Source of the DNA: JAAYAN01 sp964437215
GTDB taxonomy: Bacteria; Bacteroidota; Ignavibacteria; Ignavibacteriales; Melioribacteraceae
Reading direction: 5' to 3'
DNA length: 15,277 nucleotides
NCBI GenBank assembly: GCA_964437215.1
Contig: CAYTFZ010000063.1
Span: 1 to 15,277, forward strand
In this document: positions 8,410 through 15,272 of the stretch, piece by piece
Numbering within the stretch: the stretch's first letter is position 1
How the letters are laid out: every line of letters begins with the position of its first letter
Notes under the pieces: model-generated
What the model saw: only the letters and a program-made list of their open reading frames with translations
Told to the model about the DNA's origin: nothing
The model's database searches: none
Program-made: the position numbers and the translations under genes

Positions 8410-8593
8410 GAAAATGCAATATTTTAAAATAAAAACCAAAATAATAAAAATAAACTCAATAGGCGGAATTATTGTATATTAAATAAAATATAACGATAAA
8501 CCTCTAAAAGCCATTATAAAATCTAAAGTGTCAAGTCTGTTAAACTACTTTAATCGTGTTTATTCTTTACATCGATGTTGAATATTTTCTAAA

Positions 8594-8620
8594 GGATTTT
8601 CAGGATGGACAGGATTTATC
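8594..8620. repeat. GGAT-phased 9-bp tandem repeat (three units)
   Basis: Three consecutive 9-bp units each start with GGAT: GGATTTTCA, GGATGGACA, GGATTTATC. The stretch resembles a short dispersed repeat (AGGATTTTCAGGAT...ACAGGATTT type) that I recall from intergenic regions of many bacterial genomes. Only one copy occurs in this window, so the dispersed nature is recollection, not observation. Confidence 0.5.
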
Positions 8621-8817
8621 GGTCGGGCAGAATTGTCCGTTGCATAAAGATTTGGCAGTTTAGCATCATTTGGAATTTATTGGTTTTTTTCACTTTCCAT
8701 CAATACAATTACAATTTGGTTAATTCAAAATATATAAGAAGATTGCTAAAATAAGATATAGTTTGTTTGAATGGCAGTTTTTGGTTTAATTTTGTACATA
8801 AACAATTCAGGATTTTG

Positions 8818-9960
8818 ATGGAATCGCCGGTACCTTACAGAATTGATTTTTTTGCGCTGATTATTTTTCTCGGGGCAATGCAGGGATTGTTTTTATCTGC
8901 TTTTTTCCTGAATAAAAAAAACAGAAAATATCTGCATAATATTTATTCGGGTATTTTTCTTATTTCTCTTTCGGTTGTAATGCTTGATGTTCTGCTTTGT
9001 TATACAAACTATATGTTTAATGTTATTTTTCTTAACGATTCAACTGAACCGTTTGCTCTTGTAATAGGTCCGGCTTTTTATCTTTACTTTTATACAAAAA
9101 TAAACAGCCGCAATCCAAAAAAATACTATCTCCATTTTCTGCCGGCACTTCTTTATTTTATTCATTCAATCCCGTTTCTTATTCAGGAAAAAGCAGTAAA
9201 ATACAACGGATATATTTCGGCGTATCATCCGAATTTGCCGTTTATTCCAGAACCGGGAAAGTGGGATTACGATTTATTTTCGCTGCGGGGAATGATTAAG
9301 CCTTTCATTTTTACATCCTTGGTAGTTTACTCGGGGTTGATAATTGCAGAAACAATTAAATCACTCAAAAATAATACTTTGCAGCCGGAAGAAAAGAAAA
9401 GTATTATTTCGGATGCGCTTATTTTTGCCGGAATTAATGCAGTTACAATTATTATTTTCGTTTCGTTCGACCGCGATTTTGGTGATTATATTATTGTCAC
9501 TGCTTCAGCATTACTTGTATATTTTTTTACTGTGAAAATTCTAAATCAGTCTGCTTATTTTCATAAAAAATCTCCCGAAGTGAAGTATTCAAAATCAACT
9601 TTAAGCGAAGATGAAAAGGATGAAATTCTGAAACGGATTTTATTCCAATTTGAAAACGAGAAATATTTTTTGAATCCAAACGCATCGCTTCCCGAATTAT
9701 CGGATAAGATTAAAACATCTTCCAACTATGCTTCGCAGGTGATAAATGAAAAAGCCGGGAAAACTTTTTTCGATTTAATAGCTTATTACAGAATTGAAGA
9801 AGCAAAGAAAATGCTGCTTGCGGGTGAGTTAAACGAAACTATTGAATCGATTGGTTATACTGTCGGCTATAATTCAAAATCTGCATTTAATTCAGCATTT
9901 AAAAAGTTTACCGGTTCAACCCCGTCGGAATTTAAAATGCAAAATCAAAAGAAAAAGTGA
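8818..9960 (+). CDS. AraC-family regulator with N-terminal membrane domain
   Basis: 380-residue membrane-bound transcription regulator. From the chosen ATG, residues 8-30, 43-62, 78-93, 103-122, 162-180, 199-215 and 224-241 are hydrophobic, a seven-helix sensor half. A soluble linker follows, then an AraC-type double helix-turn-helix at about 283-375, with the usual ending IGYTVGYNSKSAFNSAFKK followed by TGSTPSEF. Such proteins in Bacteroidota relatives sense an unknown membrane or external signal and bind DNA directly. The reading frame is open further upstream to a TTG at 8767, but I prefer the ATG at 8818 because an AGGA site (8809-8812) precedes it by 5 nt and the N-terminus then matches family architecture. 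The following acyltransferase gene, 104 bp downstream on the same strand, is a possible target or operon partner. Confidence 0.94.
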   Translation: MESPVPYRIDFFALIIFLGAMQGLFLSAFFLNKKNRKYLHNIYSGIFLISLSVVMLDVLLCYTNYMFNVIFLNDSTEPFALVIGPAFYLYFYTKINSRNPKKYYLHFLPALLYFIHSIPFLIQEKAVKYNGYISAYHPNLPFIPEPGKWDYDLFSLRGMIKPFIFTSLVVYSGLIIAETIKSLKNNTLQPEEKKSIISDALIFAGINAVTIIIFVSFDRDFGDYIIVTASALLVYFFTVKILNQSAYFHKKSPEVKYSKSTLSEDEKDEILKRILFQFENEKYFLNPNASLPELSDKIKTSSNYASQVINEKAGKTFFDLIAYYRIEEAKKMLLAGELNETIESIGYTVGYNSKSAFNSAFKKFTGSTPSEFKMQNQKKK

Positions 9961-10064
9961 ATTCGCTGTTTTATCTTATAAGTCAGTACAACTTTCCTAT
10001 AAGTTAAATCGTCTTTTTGTTTTTATTGCCATAGTTTTGAGGCAGACAAAAAACGGAGAAAATT

Positions 10065-11261
10065 ATGAGTTCAAATTCAGAAAGAAGGTACGATCTTGAT
10101 TGGCTGAGAGTAATGGCAATTTTGCTTGTACTGGTTTTTCATGTAGCGATGATTTATTGCAGTTTTGGATTTCACATCAAAAACAAACCTACATCACGGG
10201 TATTTGATTATTTTATTATGTTTGCACATCAGTGGCGGATGCCTTTGCTGCTCCTTATTTCGGGGGCGGGAACATATTACGCTGCTGGAAAAAGATCAAT
10301 CGGCAAGATATTTAAAGAAAGAAACCGCCGCTTGTTAATTCCTCTGATATTTTCTATGCTGGTTATTGTACCGCCGCAGATTTATTTTGAAAGAATTGCC
10401 AATTTTTCATCATATTGGAATTTTTATAAAACTGTTTTTGCATTTATACCATATCCCGAAGGAGGAAGTTTAAGCTGGCATCATATGTGGTTTGTGCTTT
10501 ATCTTTTATTATACTCCATTCTTGCTTTACCGCTGCTTTCATTTTTGCGTAAAAATCCCGAAGGCAAATTTGTAAATGCAATGGATAAGTATTTTTCAGG
10601 GAAATGGTCTTTTTTAAGCGCGGTTATTTTTATAGTAGCAACCCAGATAATTCTTCGTCCGTATTTTCCAGAAGAAACTCACTCATTACTTGATGACTGG
10701 GCGTATTTTGTTCAATATGGGTGTTATTTCTTATTAGGACTTTTAATCTCGTCAAGAGAAAATATTTGGAACAATCTTGAAAAAAGACGCAGATTTCATT
10801 TAGTAACCGGAATAATTTCAGTGCTTTTTATGTGGGTTATGTATGCCGGATTGTGGGAAATTGTTGCAAAATATATTCCGAATGATACAATTCAAATAAT
10901 ATGGGATATAAATGAAATTATTATAGGCGTAAGCTGGGTTTTGGCAATTTTGGGTTACGGAAAAAAATATTTAAATAGAAAGTCGGCGTTTTTACAGTAT
11001 TCCAACGAAGGAATATATCCTTTTTATATTCTTCATCAGACTGTAATAATATTTATAGGTTATTATTTTATGCAGTTTTCAAACAGCATTCTTGGCGGAT
11101 TTTTTACAATAAGTCTTCTATCGTTTATTATAACTGTTTTAATTTACATTTTGATAGTTCGTCCTTTCAATTTTATGCGGTTTTTATTCGGGATGAAAAC
11201 ACTTAAAAAAGCTGCCGCTCCTGAGCTTAGGGTAATTGCATCGGAAACATCTGCAAATTAA
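10065..11261 (+). CDS. Acyltransferase-3 family membrane protein
   Basis: 398-residue polytopic membrane protein of the acyltransferase-3 family, whose members move acetyl, succinyl or other acyl groups onto sugars, glycans or envelope polymers. About ten hydrophobic helices are visible. The opening RRYDLDWLRVMAILLVLVFH places the family's catalytic-type H26 at the end of the first helix. HQWRMPLLLLISG, HH-MWFV (139-144) and YPFYILHQ (318-325) are characteristic of the OpgC/MdoC-like branch that includes sugar and glucan modifiers. The acceptor cannot be predicted. GGAG at 10055-10058 lies 6 nt before the ATG and fixes the start. A strong terminator follows at 11271-11292. No attached SGNH domain is present. 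Confidence 0.9.
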   Translation: MSSNSERRYDLDWLRVMAILLVLVFHVAMIYCSFGFHIKNKPTSRVFDYFIMFAHQWRMPLLLLISGAGTYYAAGKRSIGKIFKERNRRLLIPLIFSMLVIVPPQIYFERIANFSSYWNFYKTVFAFIPYPEGGSLSWHHMWFVLYLLLYSILALPLLSFLRKNPEGKFVNAMDKYFSGKWSFLSAVIFIVATQIILRPYFPEETHSLLDDWAYFVQYGCYFLLGLLISSRENIWNNLEKRRRFHLVTGIISVLFMWVMYAGLWEIVAKYIPNDTIQIIWDINEIIIGVSWVLAILGYGKKYLNRKSAFLQYSNEGIYPFYILHQTVIIFIGYYFMQFSNSILGGFFTISLLSFIITVLIYILIVRPFNFMRFLFGMKTLKKAAAPELRVIASETSAN

Positions 11262-11270
11262 AAATTTAAG

Positions 11271-11292
11271 CCGCACTTAATGTGCGGTTTTT
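11271..11292 (+). terminator. Intrinsic terminator after the acyltransferase gene
   Basis: CCGCAC (11271-11276), loop TTAAT, GTGCGG (11282-11287), then TTTTT (11288-11292). The stem can extend by a G-U and two A-U pairs into the flanking AAG/TTT. This is the clearest rho-independent terminator in the window. It separates the acyltransferase from the hemerythrin genes, which therefore need their own promoter within 11293-11336 or in the gap. Confidence 0.85.
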
Positions 11293-11336
11293 AATTTTAA
11301 AACATCTGCAAAATTATCCGATAATTGTTTTAAAAC

Positions 11337-11391
11337 AAGGAGTTTATATGGTTTTGCAATGGAAAGATATTTACAGTATCGGAATTGAAGA
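11337..11391 (+). repeat. 55-bp direct repeat, left copy: start of a hemerythrin gene cut by the gap
   Basis: These 55 bases, from the AAGGAG ribosome site through codon 15 of a hemerythrin reading frame (ATG at 11348), are identical to 11492-11546 on the far side of the N run. Read as a gene, it is the first 14 full codons of the same protein encoded at 11503. Either this is an unmerged overlap between two contig ends or the start of a collapsed extra tandem copy. Confidence 0.9.
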
Positions 11392-11491
11392 NNNNNNNNN
11401 NNNNNNNNNNNNNNNNNNNNNNNNNNNNNNNNNNNNNNNNNNNNNNNNNNNNNNNNNNNNNNNNNNNNNNNNNNNNNNNNNNNNNNNNNNN
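11392..11491. other. Assembly gap of 100 N
   Basis: Exactly 100 unknown bases, a conventional placeholder length, so true size is unknown. It is flanked on both sides by the same 55-bp sequence, and any reading frame drawn across it is meaningless. Confidence 0.98.
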
Positions 11492-11546
11492 AAGGAGTTT
11501 ATATGGTTTTGCAATGGAAAGATATTTACAGTATCGGAATTGAAGA
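11492..11546 (+). repeat. 55-bp direct repeat, right copy
   Basis: Identical to 11337-11391 and immediately after the gap; it contains the AAGGAG site (11492-11497) and first codons of the complete hemerythrin gene. Confidence 0.9.
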
Positions 11547-11901
11547 ATTTGATATTCAGCATAAAAGATTATTTGCAATATATAATGATCTTTACGATGC
11601 ACAGCAAAAAGGAATTGCTTCGGCGATGCTTGATGAAAAACTGCAGGAGATGTACGACTATACGAAATACCATTTTACTCAGGAAGAAAAATTACTTGAA
11701 AGTGCCGGATATCCTAAACTGGAGGAGCATATAAAAGAACACAGATATTACGAAAAACATATCGAAGACTTAATTAAATCTTCCGAAAAAGGTAATATAA
11801 TGGTTACTCTAAAAACTATAGATTACCTTAAAGAGTGGATTATTACCCATATCCTCGGAAGTGACAAAGAATACACAGCTTTTCTTACAAAAACTAAATA
11901 A
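11503..11901 (+). CDS. Bacteriohemerythrin, first of tandem pair
   Basis: 132-residue single-domain hemerythrin, a cytoplasmic four-helix bundle that binds O2 at a non-heme di-iron centre. All seven family ligands are present at canonical spacing: H20, H57, E61, H76, H80, H116 and D121. Such proteins store or deliver oxygen, sense it, or protect anaerobic enzymes; which role applies is not readable here. Length is typical for the family, with no fused signalling domain. AAGGAG at 11492-11497, 5 nt before the ATG, is a strong start signal. The gene is complete to the right of the gap, but its upstream DNA is uncertain because the same start also occurs left of the gap. The second hemerythrin begins 4 bp after its stop. 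Confidence 0.96.
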   Translation: MVLQWKDIYSIGIEEFDIQHKRLFAIYNDLYDAQQKGIASAMLDEKLQEMYDYTKYHFTQEEKLLESAGYPKLEEHIKEHRYYEKHIEDLIKSSEKGNIMVTLKTIDYLKEWIITHILGSDKEYTAFLTKTK

Positions 11902-11905
11902 ACTT

Positions 11906-12307
11906 ATGAATATTACTTGGAAAGAAAGTTATTCGGTAGGAGTTACGAAGATTGATGAACAGCATAAAAAACTGTTCGCGCTTCTGAATGAACTTAAAGA
12001 TGCGCAGGAAAAAGAAAAGGATTACGATACTTTTTATAAAATTATCAACGAACTTTGTGATTATTCTGTTTATCATTTTAAAACAGAAGAAGATTTATTG
12101 AAAGAGATAAATTATCCTCACTTAAGCGAACACGTTGAAGAACACGAATATTTCAGACGGCAGGTTAAAGAATTACAGAAAATGAGCAAAGAGCGAAAAT
12201 TGCTTTTAAGTATTAAACTTGTAATATTTTTAAAAGAATGGATATTAACGCATGTTCTTGAAAGCGATAAAGATTTTGGAAGATTTCTGGAAACTGTTAA
12301 AAGTTAG
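11906..12307 (+). CDS. Bacteriohemerythrin, second of tandem pair
   Basis: 133-residue hemerythrin that aligns without gaps to its upstream neighbour through the metal-binding core. The ligands H20, H57, E61, H76, H80, H116 and D121 fall at the same residue numbers as in the first copy. It is clearly diverged (for example DEQHKKLF versus DIQHKRLF, and a different 35-50 region), so the duplication is not recent. The frame is open upstream to a GTG at 11861, but that start would overlap the first gene by 41 bp; the ATG at 11906 gives an N-terminus (MNITWKESYSVG) matching the family. No clear ribosome site precedes it, suggesting translational coupling across the 4-bp gap. Its 3' end overlaps the opposing exporter gene by 11 bp. 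Confidence 0.95.
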   Translation: MNITWKESYSVGVTKIDEQHKKLFALLNELKDAQEKEKDYDTFYKIINELCDYSVYHFKTEEDLLKEINYPHLSEHVEEHEYFRRQVKELQKMSKERKLLLSIKLVIFLKEWILTHVLESDKDFGRFLETVKS

Positions 12308-13607
12308 TTTGCCAGGAATTTATAACTTTTCTATTGAAAGGAAGATAGTATAAATTAGCAGCAATTCTTCCAAAAATTATTGCCGAAGCTGCTGCAACTG
12401 CACCTGTAAAATCGAATATTTTAATCATAATAAAAATACCTGTAATAATTCCGCATACTTCAATTAAAGTTGCTCCTGTAATAGGTTTGGTATTTCGCGA
12501 AAGCATAATAATTGCCCGCTGAACAGAAATAAATACCGTTAAAGCCGGAATGAAAGCAATAATCCTGTAAGGAATGAGCGCAAAATCGGCAAGCTCAACC
12601 GGTAATCCCGAAATTACGATAAACCAGATTTCGGAAAGAGATGTATATCCAAGAGAAAGACTAAGAATAATAAGGCATACTGCCAGATAAAATGCAAAAT
12701 TCCGAAGGATTTTATAATTTATTTTATTTTCTCCTATTAAAGTTATCATAACTTCCTGATATGATAATCCGATGCTGCGGAAAATAAATATAAGACTGTT
12801 AATTACAGGCAGAACCGCCAGGGACTCTACAGCCATTCTTGCGGAACTTATAAAAAAAGTTAAAACAGGCTGAACCCCGAGTGATAGAAAAGAAGTAAGC
12901 GCTAAAGGATAATAAAAATTGATAATTTCCTTATACGATAGATTATCTGATTGTGTGTTTTTATTTTTAAGATTTTTAACAGCTTTCGATACCATAAACT
13001 TAGTGGCAATTGCCTCGGCAATTACTCCGGCAGATAAAGCAGCAGCCCCGGCGCTTGCTCCGGAAAATGAAGAATGTTTGTAAAGGATAAAACCAGCAGC
13101 CGACATCGCAAAAAGTCTTATCAATGTACCCACGGCAACTTTTTTCGTCTGGTTGCTGAATATTAAAACCCCCTGATAAAAGCGTCGGTAACCAATCATA
13201 GCAGGCCAGGGTATAAGGAAAAAAAGCGAATTATAAGTTAAATCCGCTATGTTCTTTGGAAGAGAAATAACTGTAACTATCAAAAATTGAAATACCGCCG
13301 GAATAAGAAACAGCAGCAGCGCTGCAGTTAATAATCCGCATAAATACACATTAAATTCTTTTAATTTTAAGTAACTTTTATAGTCCTTTACCAAAGATGC
13401 CGAAGCGCTCATCATCATAATTACAGGAGATTCAAAAACAAGTGCCAGCGAAAACGCCACACCGTAAGCGGCAAGATTAAACTTTGCATCGGGCATACGC
13501 GCAATTAGGGCAGATAAAAATGGTCCTTCAACAGCCATCATAAGCCAAGTGGCGGCAAGCGGAAGCCAAAAGTAGAATATTTTTTTATATGTAAGAGTCT
13601 GATTCAT
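12297..13607 (-). CDS. ANKH-like exporter of the MATE/MOP superfamily
   Basis: 436-residue membrane protein with about twelve hydrophobic helices in two similar halves: the first starts near KIFYFWLPLAATW (9-21) and the second near EIINFYYPLALTSF (227-240). This is the MATE/MOP superfamily pattern. Several stretches recall the progressive ankylosis (ANK/ANKH) branch: KFNLAAYGVAFSLAL (42-56), the repeat FYYPLALTSF with QPVLTFFIS (246-254), and the C-terminal LIPYRIIAFIP (344-354). Vertebrate ANKH exports ATP, pyrophosphate and citrate; bacterial relatives are essentially uncharacterised, so the cargo here is unknown. It could also be a general MATE drug exporter, though the classic MATE signatures are not obvious. 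It is divergent from the serine hydrolase gene and convergent with the hemerythrins. Ribosome site weak. Confidence 0.85.
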   Translation of the reverse strand: MNQTLTYKKIFYFWLPLAATWLMMAVEGPFLSALIARMPDAKFNLAAYGVAFSLALVFESPVIMMMSASASLVKDYKSYLKLKEFNVYLCGLLTAALLLFLIPAVFQFLIVTVISLPKNIADLTYNSLFFLIPWPAMIGYRRFYQGVLIFSNQTKKVAVGTLIRLFAMSAAGFILYKHSSFSGASAGAAALSAGVIAEAIATKFMVSKAVKNLKNKNTQSDNLSYKEIINFYYPLALTSFLSLGVQPVLTFFISSARMAVESLAVLPVINSLIFIFRSIGLSYQEVMITLIGENKINYKILRNFAFYLAVCLIILSLSLGYTSLSEIWFIVISGLPVELADFALIPYRIIAFIPALTVFISVQRAIIMLSRNTKPITGATLIEVCGIITGIFIMIKIFDFTGAVAAASAIIFGRIAANLYYLPFNRKVINSWQTNF

Positions 13608-13634
13608 TTATTCAAAAATAAAGATATTATTTCA

Positions 13635-13666
13635 ACACTATCTGTTAATAATTTTAAAAATAGTGT
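13635..13666. promoter_or_regulatory. Dyad in the divergent intergenic region
   Basis: ACACTAT (13635-13641) and ATAGTGT (13660-13666) are perfect 7-bp inverted arms separated by 18 bp, in the 106-bp region between the divergent exporter and serine hydrolase genes. They could be half-sites of a shared operator. Chance cannot be excluded. Confidence 0.25.
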
Positions 13667-13713
13667 AATTTATAAAAGCAAATTTCTTATTTATTAAAAT
13701 AAGGCTGAAAATT

Positions 13714-15111
13714 ATGAATCCTGAAAGAGTCTTAAAATATAAAAATTGTTTTTTTTATTTTCTGATTACGTGTAGTTTAAATCTGATGGGGCAGAATTTA
13801 TACTTCCCGCCAAAAACCGGTAATGAATGGCAATCAATTTCAATTGAATCACTTAATTGGTCTGCAGAAAAACTTGATACTCTTTACAACTTTCTTGAAG
13901 AGAAAAACACCAAAGCATTTATTGTTTTAAAAGACGGTAAAATTGTAATTGAAAAGTATTTCGAAACATTTGAGCAGGATAGCAACTGGTACTGGGCTTC
14001 AGCCGGTAAAACACTTACAGCATTTATGGCGGGAATTGCGCAAGAAGAAGGATTTTTATCAATTACTGATTCATCATCAAAATATCTTGGCAATGGGTGG
14101 ACTTCCTGTCCTCCTGAAAAAGAGAGACAAATTACGATTTTGAATCAATTAACAATGACTTCCGGATTAAATGATAATGTTATCGATCCGTATTGTACAG
14201 AACCATCTTGTCTTGAATATGAAGCAGATGCCGGAACGAGATGGGCATATCATAACGCTCCTTATACGCTGCTTGATGGAGTGCTTGAAAATGCAGCAGG
14301 TCAAAATCTTAATATATATTTTAATAGTAAAATCCGCTCGAGAATCGGAATGAACGGGTTGTGGGTAGCATCCGGTTATAATAATATTTACATAAGCACA
14401 GCGCGGAGTATGGCAAAATTCGGAATTCTTATCCAAAATAAAGGCATTTGGGAAACGGATACACTTCTTAAGGATGAATCCTATTTCAATTCAATGATAA
14501 ATACATCGCAATCGTTAAATAAATCCTACGGATATTTATGGTGGCTTGCAGGAAAGGAATCTTATATGCTTCCCCGCACTCAAGCGGTAATTTCCGGAAC
14601 TTGGGCGCCGGCAGCTCCGCCGGATATGATAGCTGCTTTAGGAAAGAACGGACAAATATTAAATGTTGTTCCATCCTTAGGTATTGTTCTTGTGAGAATG
14701 GGAGAAGCTCCGGACAGCTCAGTTGAAGTTGCCCCGTATTTTAATAATCAAATTTGGCAAAAATTTTCAGAAGTTATAGATTATTCAACAACAATTGAAA
14801 AAAACACAACAAAAGAATTTGATTTTTCATTAGAACAAAACTACCCGAATCCGTTTAATCCCACAACAACAATAAAATTCAGAATCCCCCTCAACTCCCC
14901 CCTTTACCAAAGGGGGGAAACAGGGGGGTTGGTAACTTTGAAAATATTCGACATTCTTGGACGTGAAGTTACCACTCTTGTAAACCAACATAAACCTGCC
15001 GGAAATTACGAAGTAAAGTTCGATGCAGGCAATCTTGCTTCAGGAGTTTATCTTTACAAATTGCAGGCAGGTGAATTTTCTTCAGTGAAAAAATTAATGT
15101 TATTGAAGTAG
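13714..15111 (+). CDS. Secreted beta-lactamase-like serine hydrolase with type IX sorting domain
   Basis: 465-residue exported protein. A hydrophobic stretch at 12-26 ending in MGQ acts as signal peptide. The catalytic domain (about 45-355) belongs to the class-C beta-lactamase/penicillin-binding esterase family: S96-A-G-K99 is the SxxK nucleophile/base pair, Y179-H-N181 is the YxN motif, and G310-K-N-G313 sits where the KTG-type motif is expected. True beta-lactam hydrolysis is not implied; relatives act as esterases, amidases or D-peptidases. From about 375 a type IX C-terminal sorting domain follows (NYPNPFNPTT, IFDILGREV, LASGVY, MLLK). Oddly, residues 390-406 of that domain are encoded by a GC-rich 48-bp nested palindrome that adds about 10 residues (SPLYQRGETGG) relative to the sorting domain at 4899-6755, keeping frame. 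AAGG at 13701-13704 precedes the ATG. Confidence 0.93.
   Translation: MNPERVLKYKNCFFYFLITCSLNLMGQNLYFPPKTGNEWQSISIESLNWSAEKLDTLYNFLEEKNTKAFIVLKDGKIVIEKYFETFEQDSNWYWASAGKTLTAFMAGIAQEEGFLSITDSSSKYLGNGWTSCPPEKERQITILNQLTMTSGLNDNVIDPYCTEPSCLEYEADAGTRWAYHNAPYTLLDGVLENAAGQNLNIYFNSKIRSRIGMNGLWVASGYNNIYISTARSMAKFGILIQNKGIWETDTLLKDESYFNSMINTSQSLNKSYGYLWWLAGKESYMLPRTQAVISGTWAPAAPPDMIAALGKNGQILNVVPSLGIVLVRMGEAPDSSVEVAPYFNNQIWQKFSEVIDYSTTIEKNTTKEFDFSLEQNYPNPFNPTTTIKFRIPLNSPLYQRGETGGLVTLKIFDILGREVTTLVNQHKPAGNYEVKFDAGNLASGVYLYKLQAGEFSSVKKLMLLK
14883..14930. repeat. 48-bp nested palindrome inside the sorting-domain coding region
   Basis: Inner stem CCCCCCTTT (14897-14905) and AAAGGGGGG (14909-14917) with loop ACC; outer stem AATCCCCCT (14883-14891) and AGGGGGGTT (14922-14930) with one G-T wobble. 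Together they make a long near-perfect hairpin, far more GC-rich than the surrounding gene. It looks like a mobile or dispersed palindromic element captured in frame (16 codons). Transcript folding could also slow translation just before the end of the gene. Confidence 0.85.
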
Positions 15112-15143
15112 AATTGCTGGTCTTATTATCTCATTTGCCCCAA

Positions 15144-15223
15144 GATTTATCCCAGGGATTAAAATAAACAGCAGAACAAAAACCCGGCTTTAGCCGAATG
15201 ATAATTATTTATTGGGATAAATC
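15144..15223. repeat. 11-bp inverted repeat pair around a small hairpin
   Basis: GATTTATCCCA (15144-15154) is the exact reverse complement of TGGGATAAATC (15213-15223). The right copy itself forms a hairpin (GGGAT-AA-ATCCC, 15214-15225), and the left lies in ATCCC-A-GGGAT (15149-15159). Between them, CGGCT-TT-AGCCG (15185-15196) forms another hairpin. The design resembles the palindromic clusters near REP-associated transposases. Confidence 0.6.
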
Positions 15224-15252
15224 CCTTTTGTCTGTTTTCTAATTTATCTTGT

Positions 15253-15272
15253 CCACGACTTGAAAGTCGTGG
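15253..15272. repeat. Perfect 9-bp-arm hairpin at the window end
   Basis: CCACGACTT and AAGTCGTGG flank a GA dinucleotide, giving a 20-bp perfect palindrome (in practice an 8-bp stem with a TGAA loop). There is no T-run after it, so it is not a standard terminator. It continues the group of small hairpins that follows the serine hydrolase gene and resembles dispersed REP-like units. Confidence 0.65.

Larger units (their letters stand above)
8376..8817. other. Non-coding stretch of 442 bp
   Basis: Region between the divergent 8043-8375 and 8818-9960 genes. It is very AT-rich and I find no convincing ORF, tRNA or terminator. It holds two adjacent palindromes at its left end (8389-8409), an AT-only dyad (8475-8492), and a GGAT-phased repeat at 8594-8620. 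Promoters for both flanking genes must lie here, but no hexamer pair stands out. Confidence 0.7.

Noticed and set aside
8475..8492. TATATT-AAATAA-AATATA dyad as an operator
   Set aside because: It is purely A/T in a very AT-rich stretch and expected by chance.
8767..8817. Upstream TTG start for the AraC-type gene
   Set aside because: A TTG without a ribosome site is less likely than the ATG at 8818, which has AGGA at 5 nt.
11282..11734. Open frame running through the N gap on the plus strand
   Set aside because: It is joined only by unknown bases and uses a different frame from the hemerythrin gene that explains this DNA.
11861..11905. Upstream GTG start for the second hemerythrin
   Set aside because: It would overlap the first hemerythrin by 41 bp and add 15 residues not seen in the family; the ATG at 11906 fits better.
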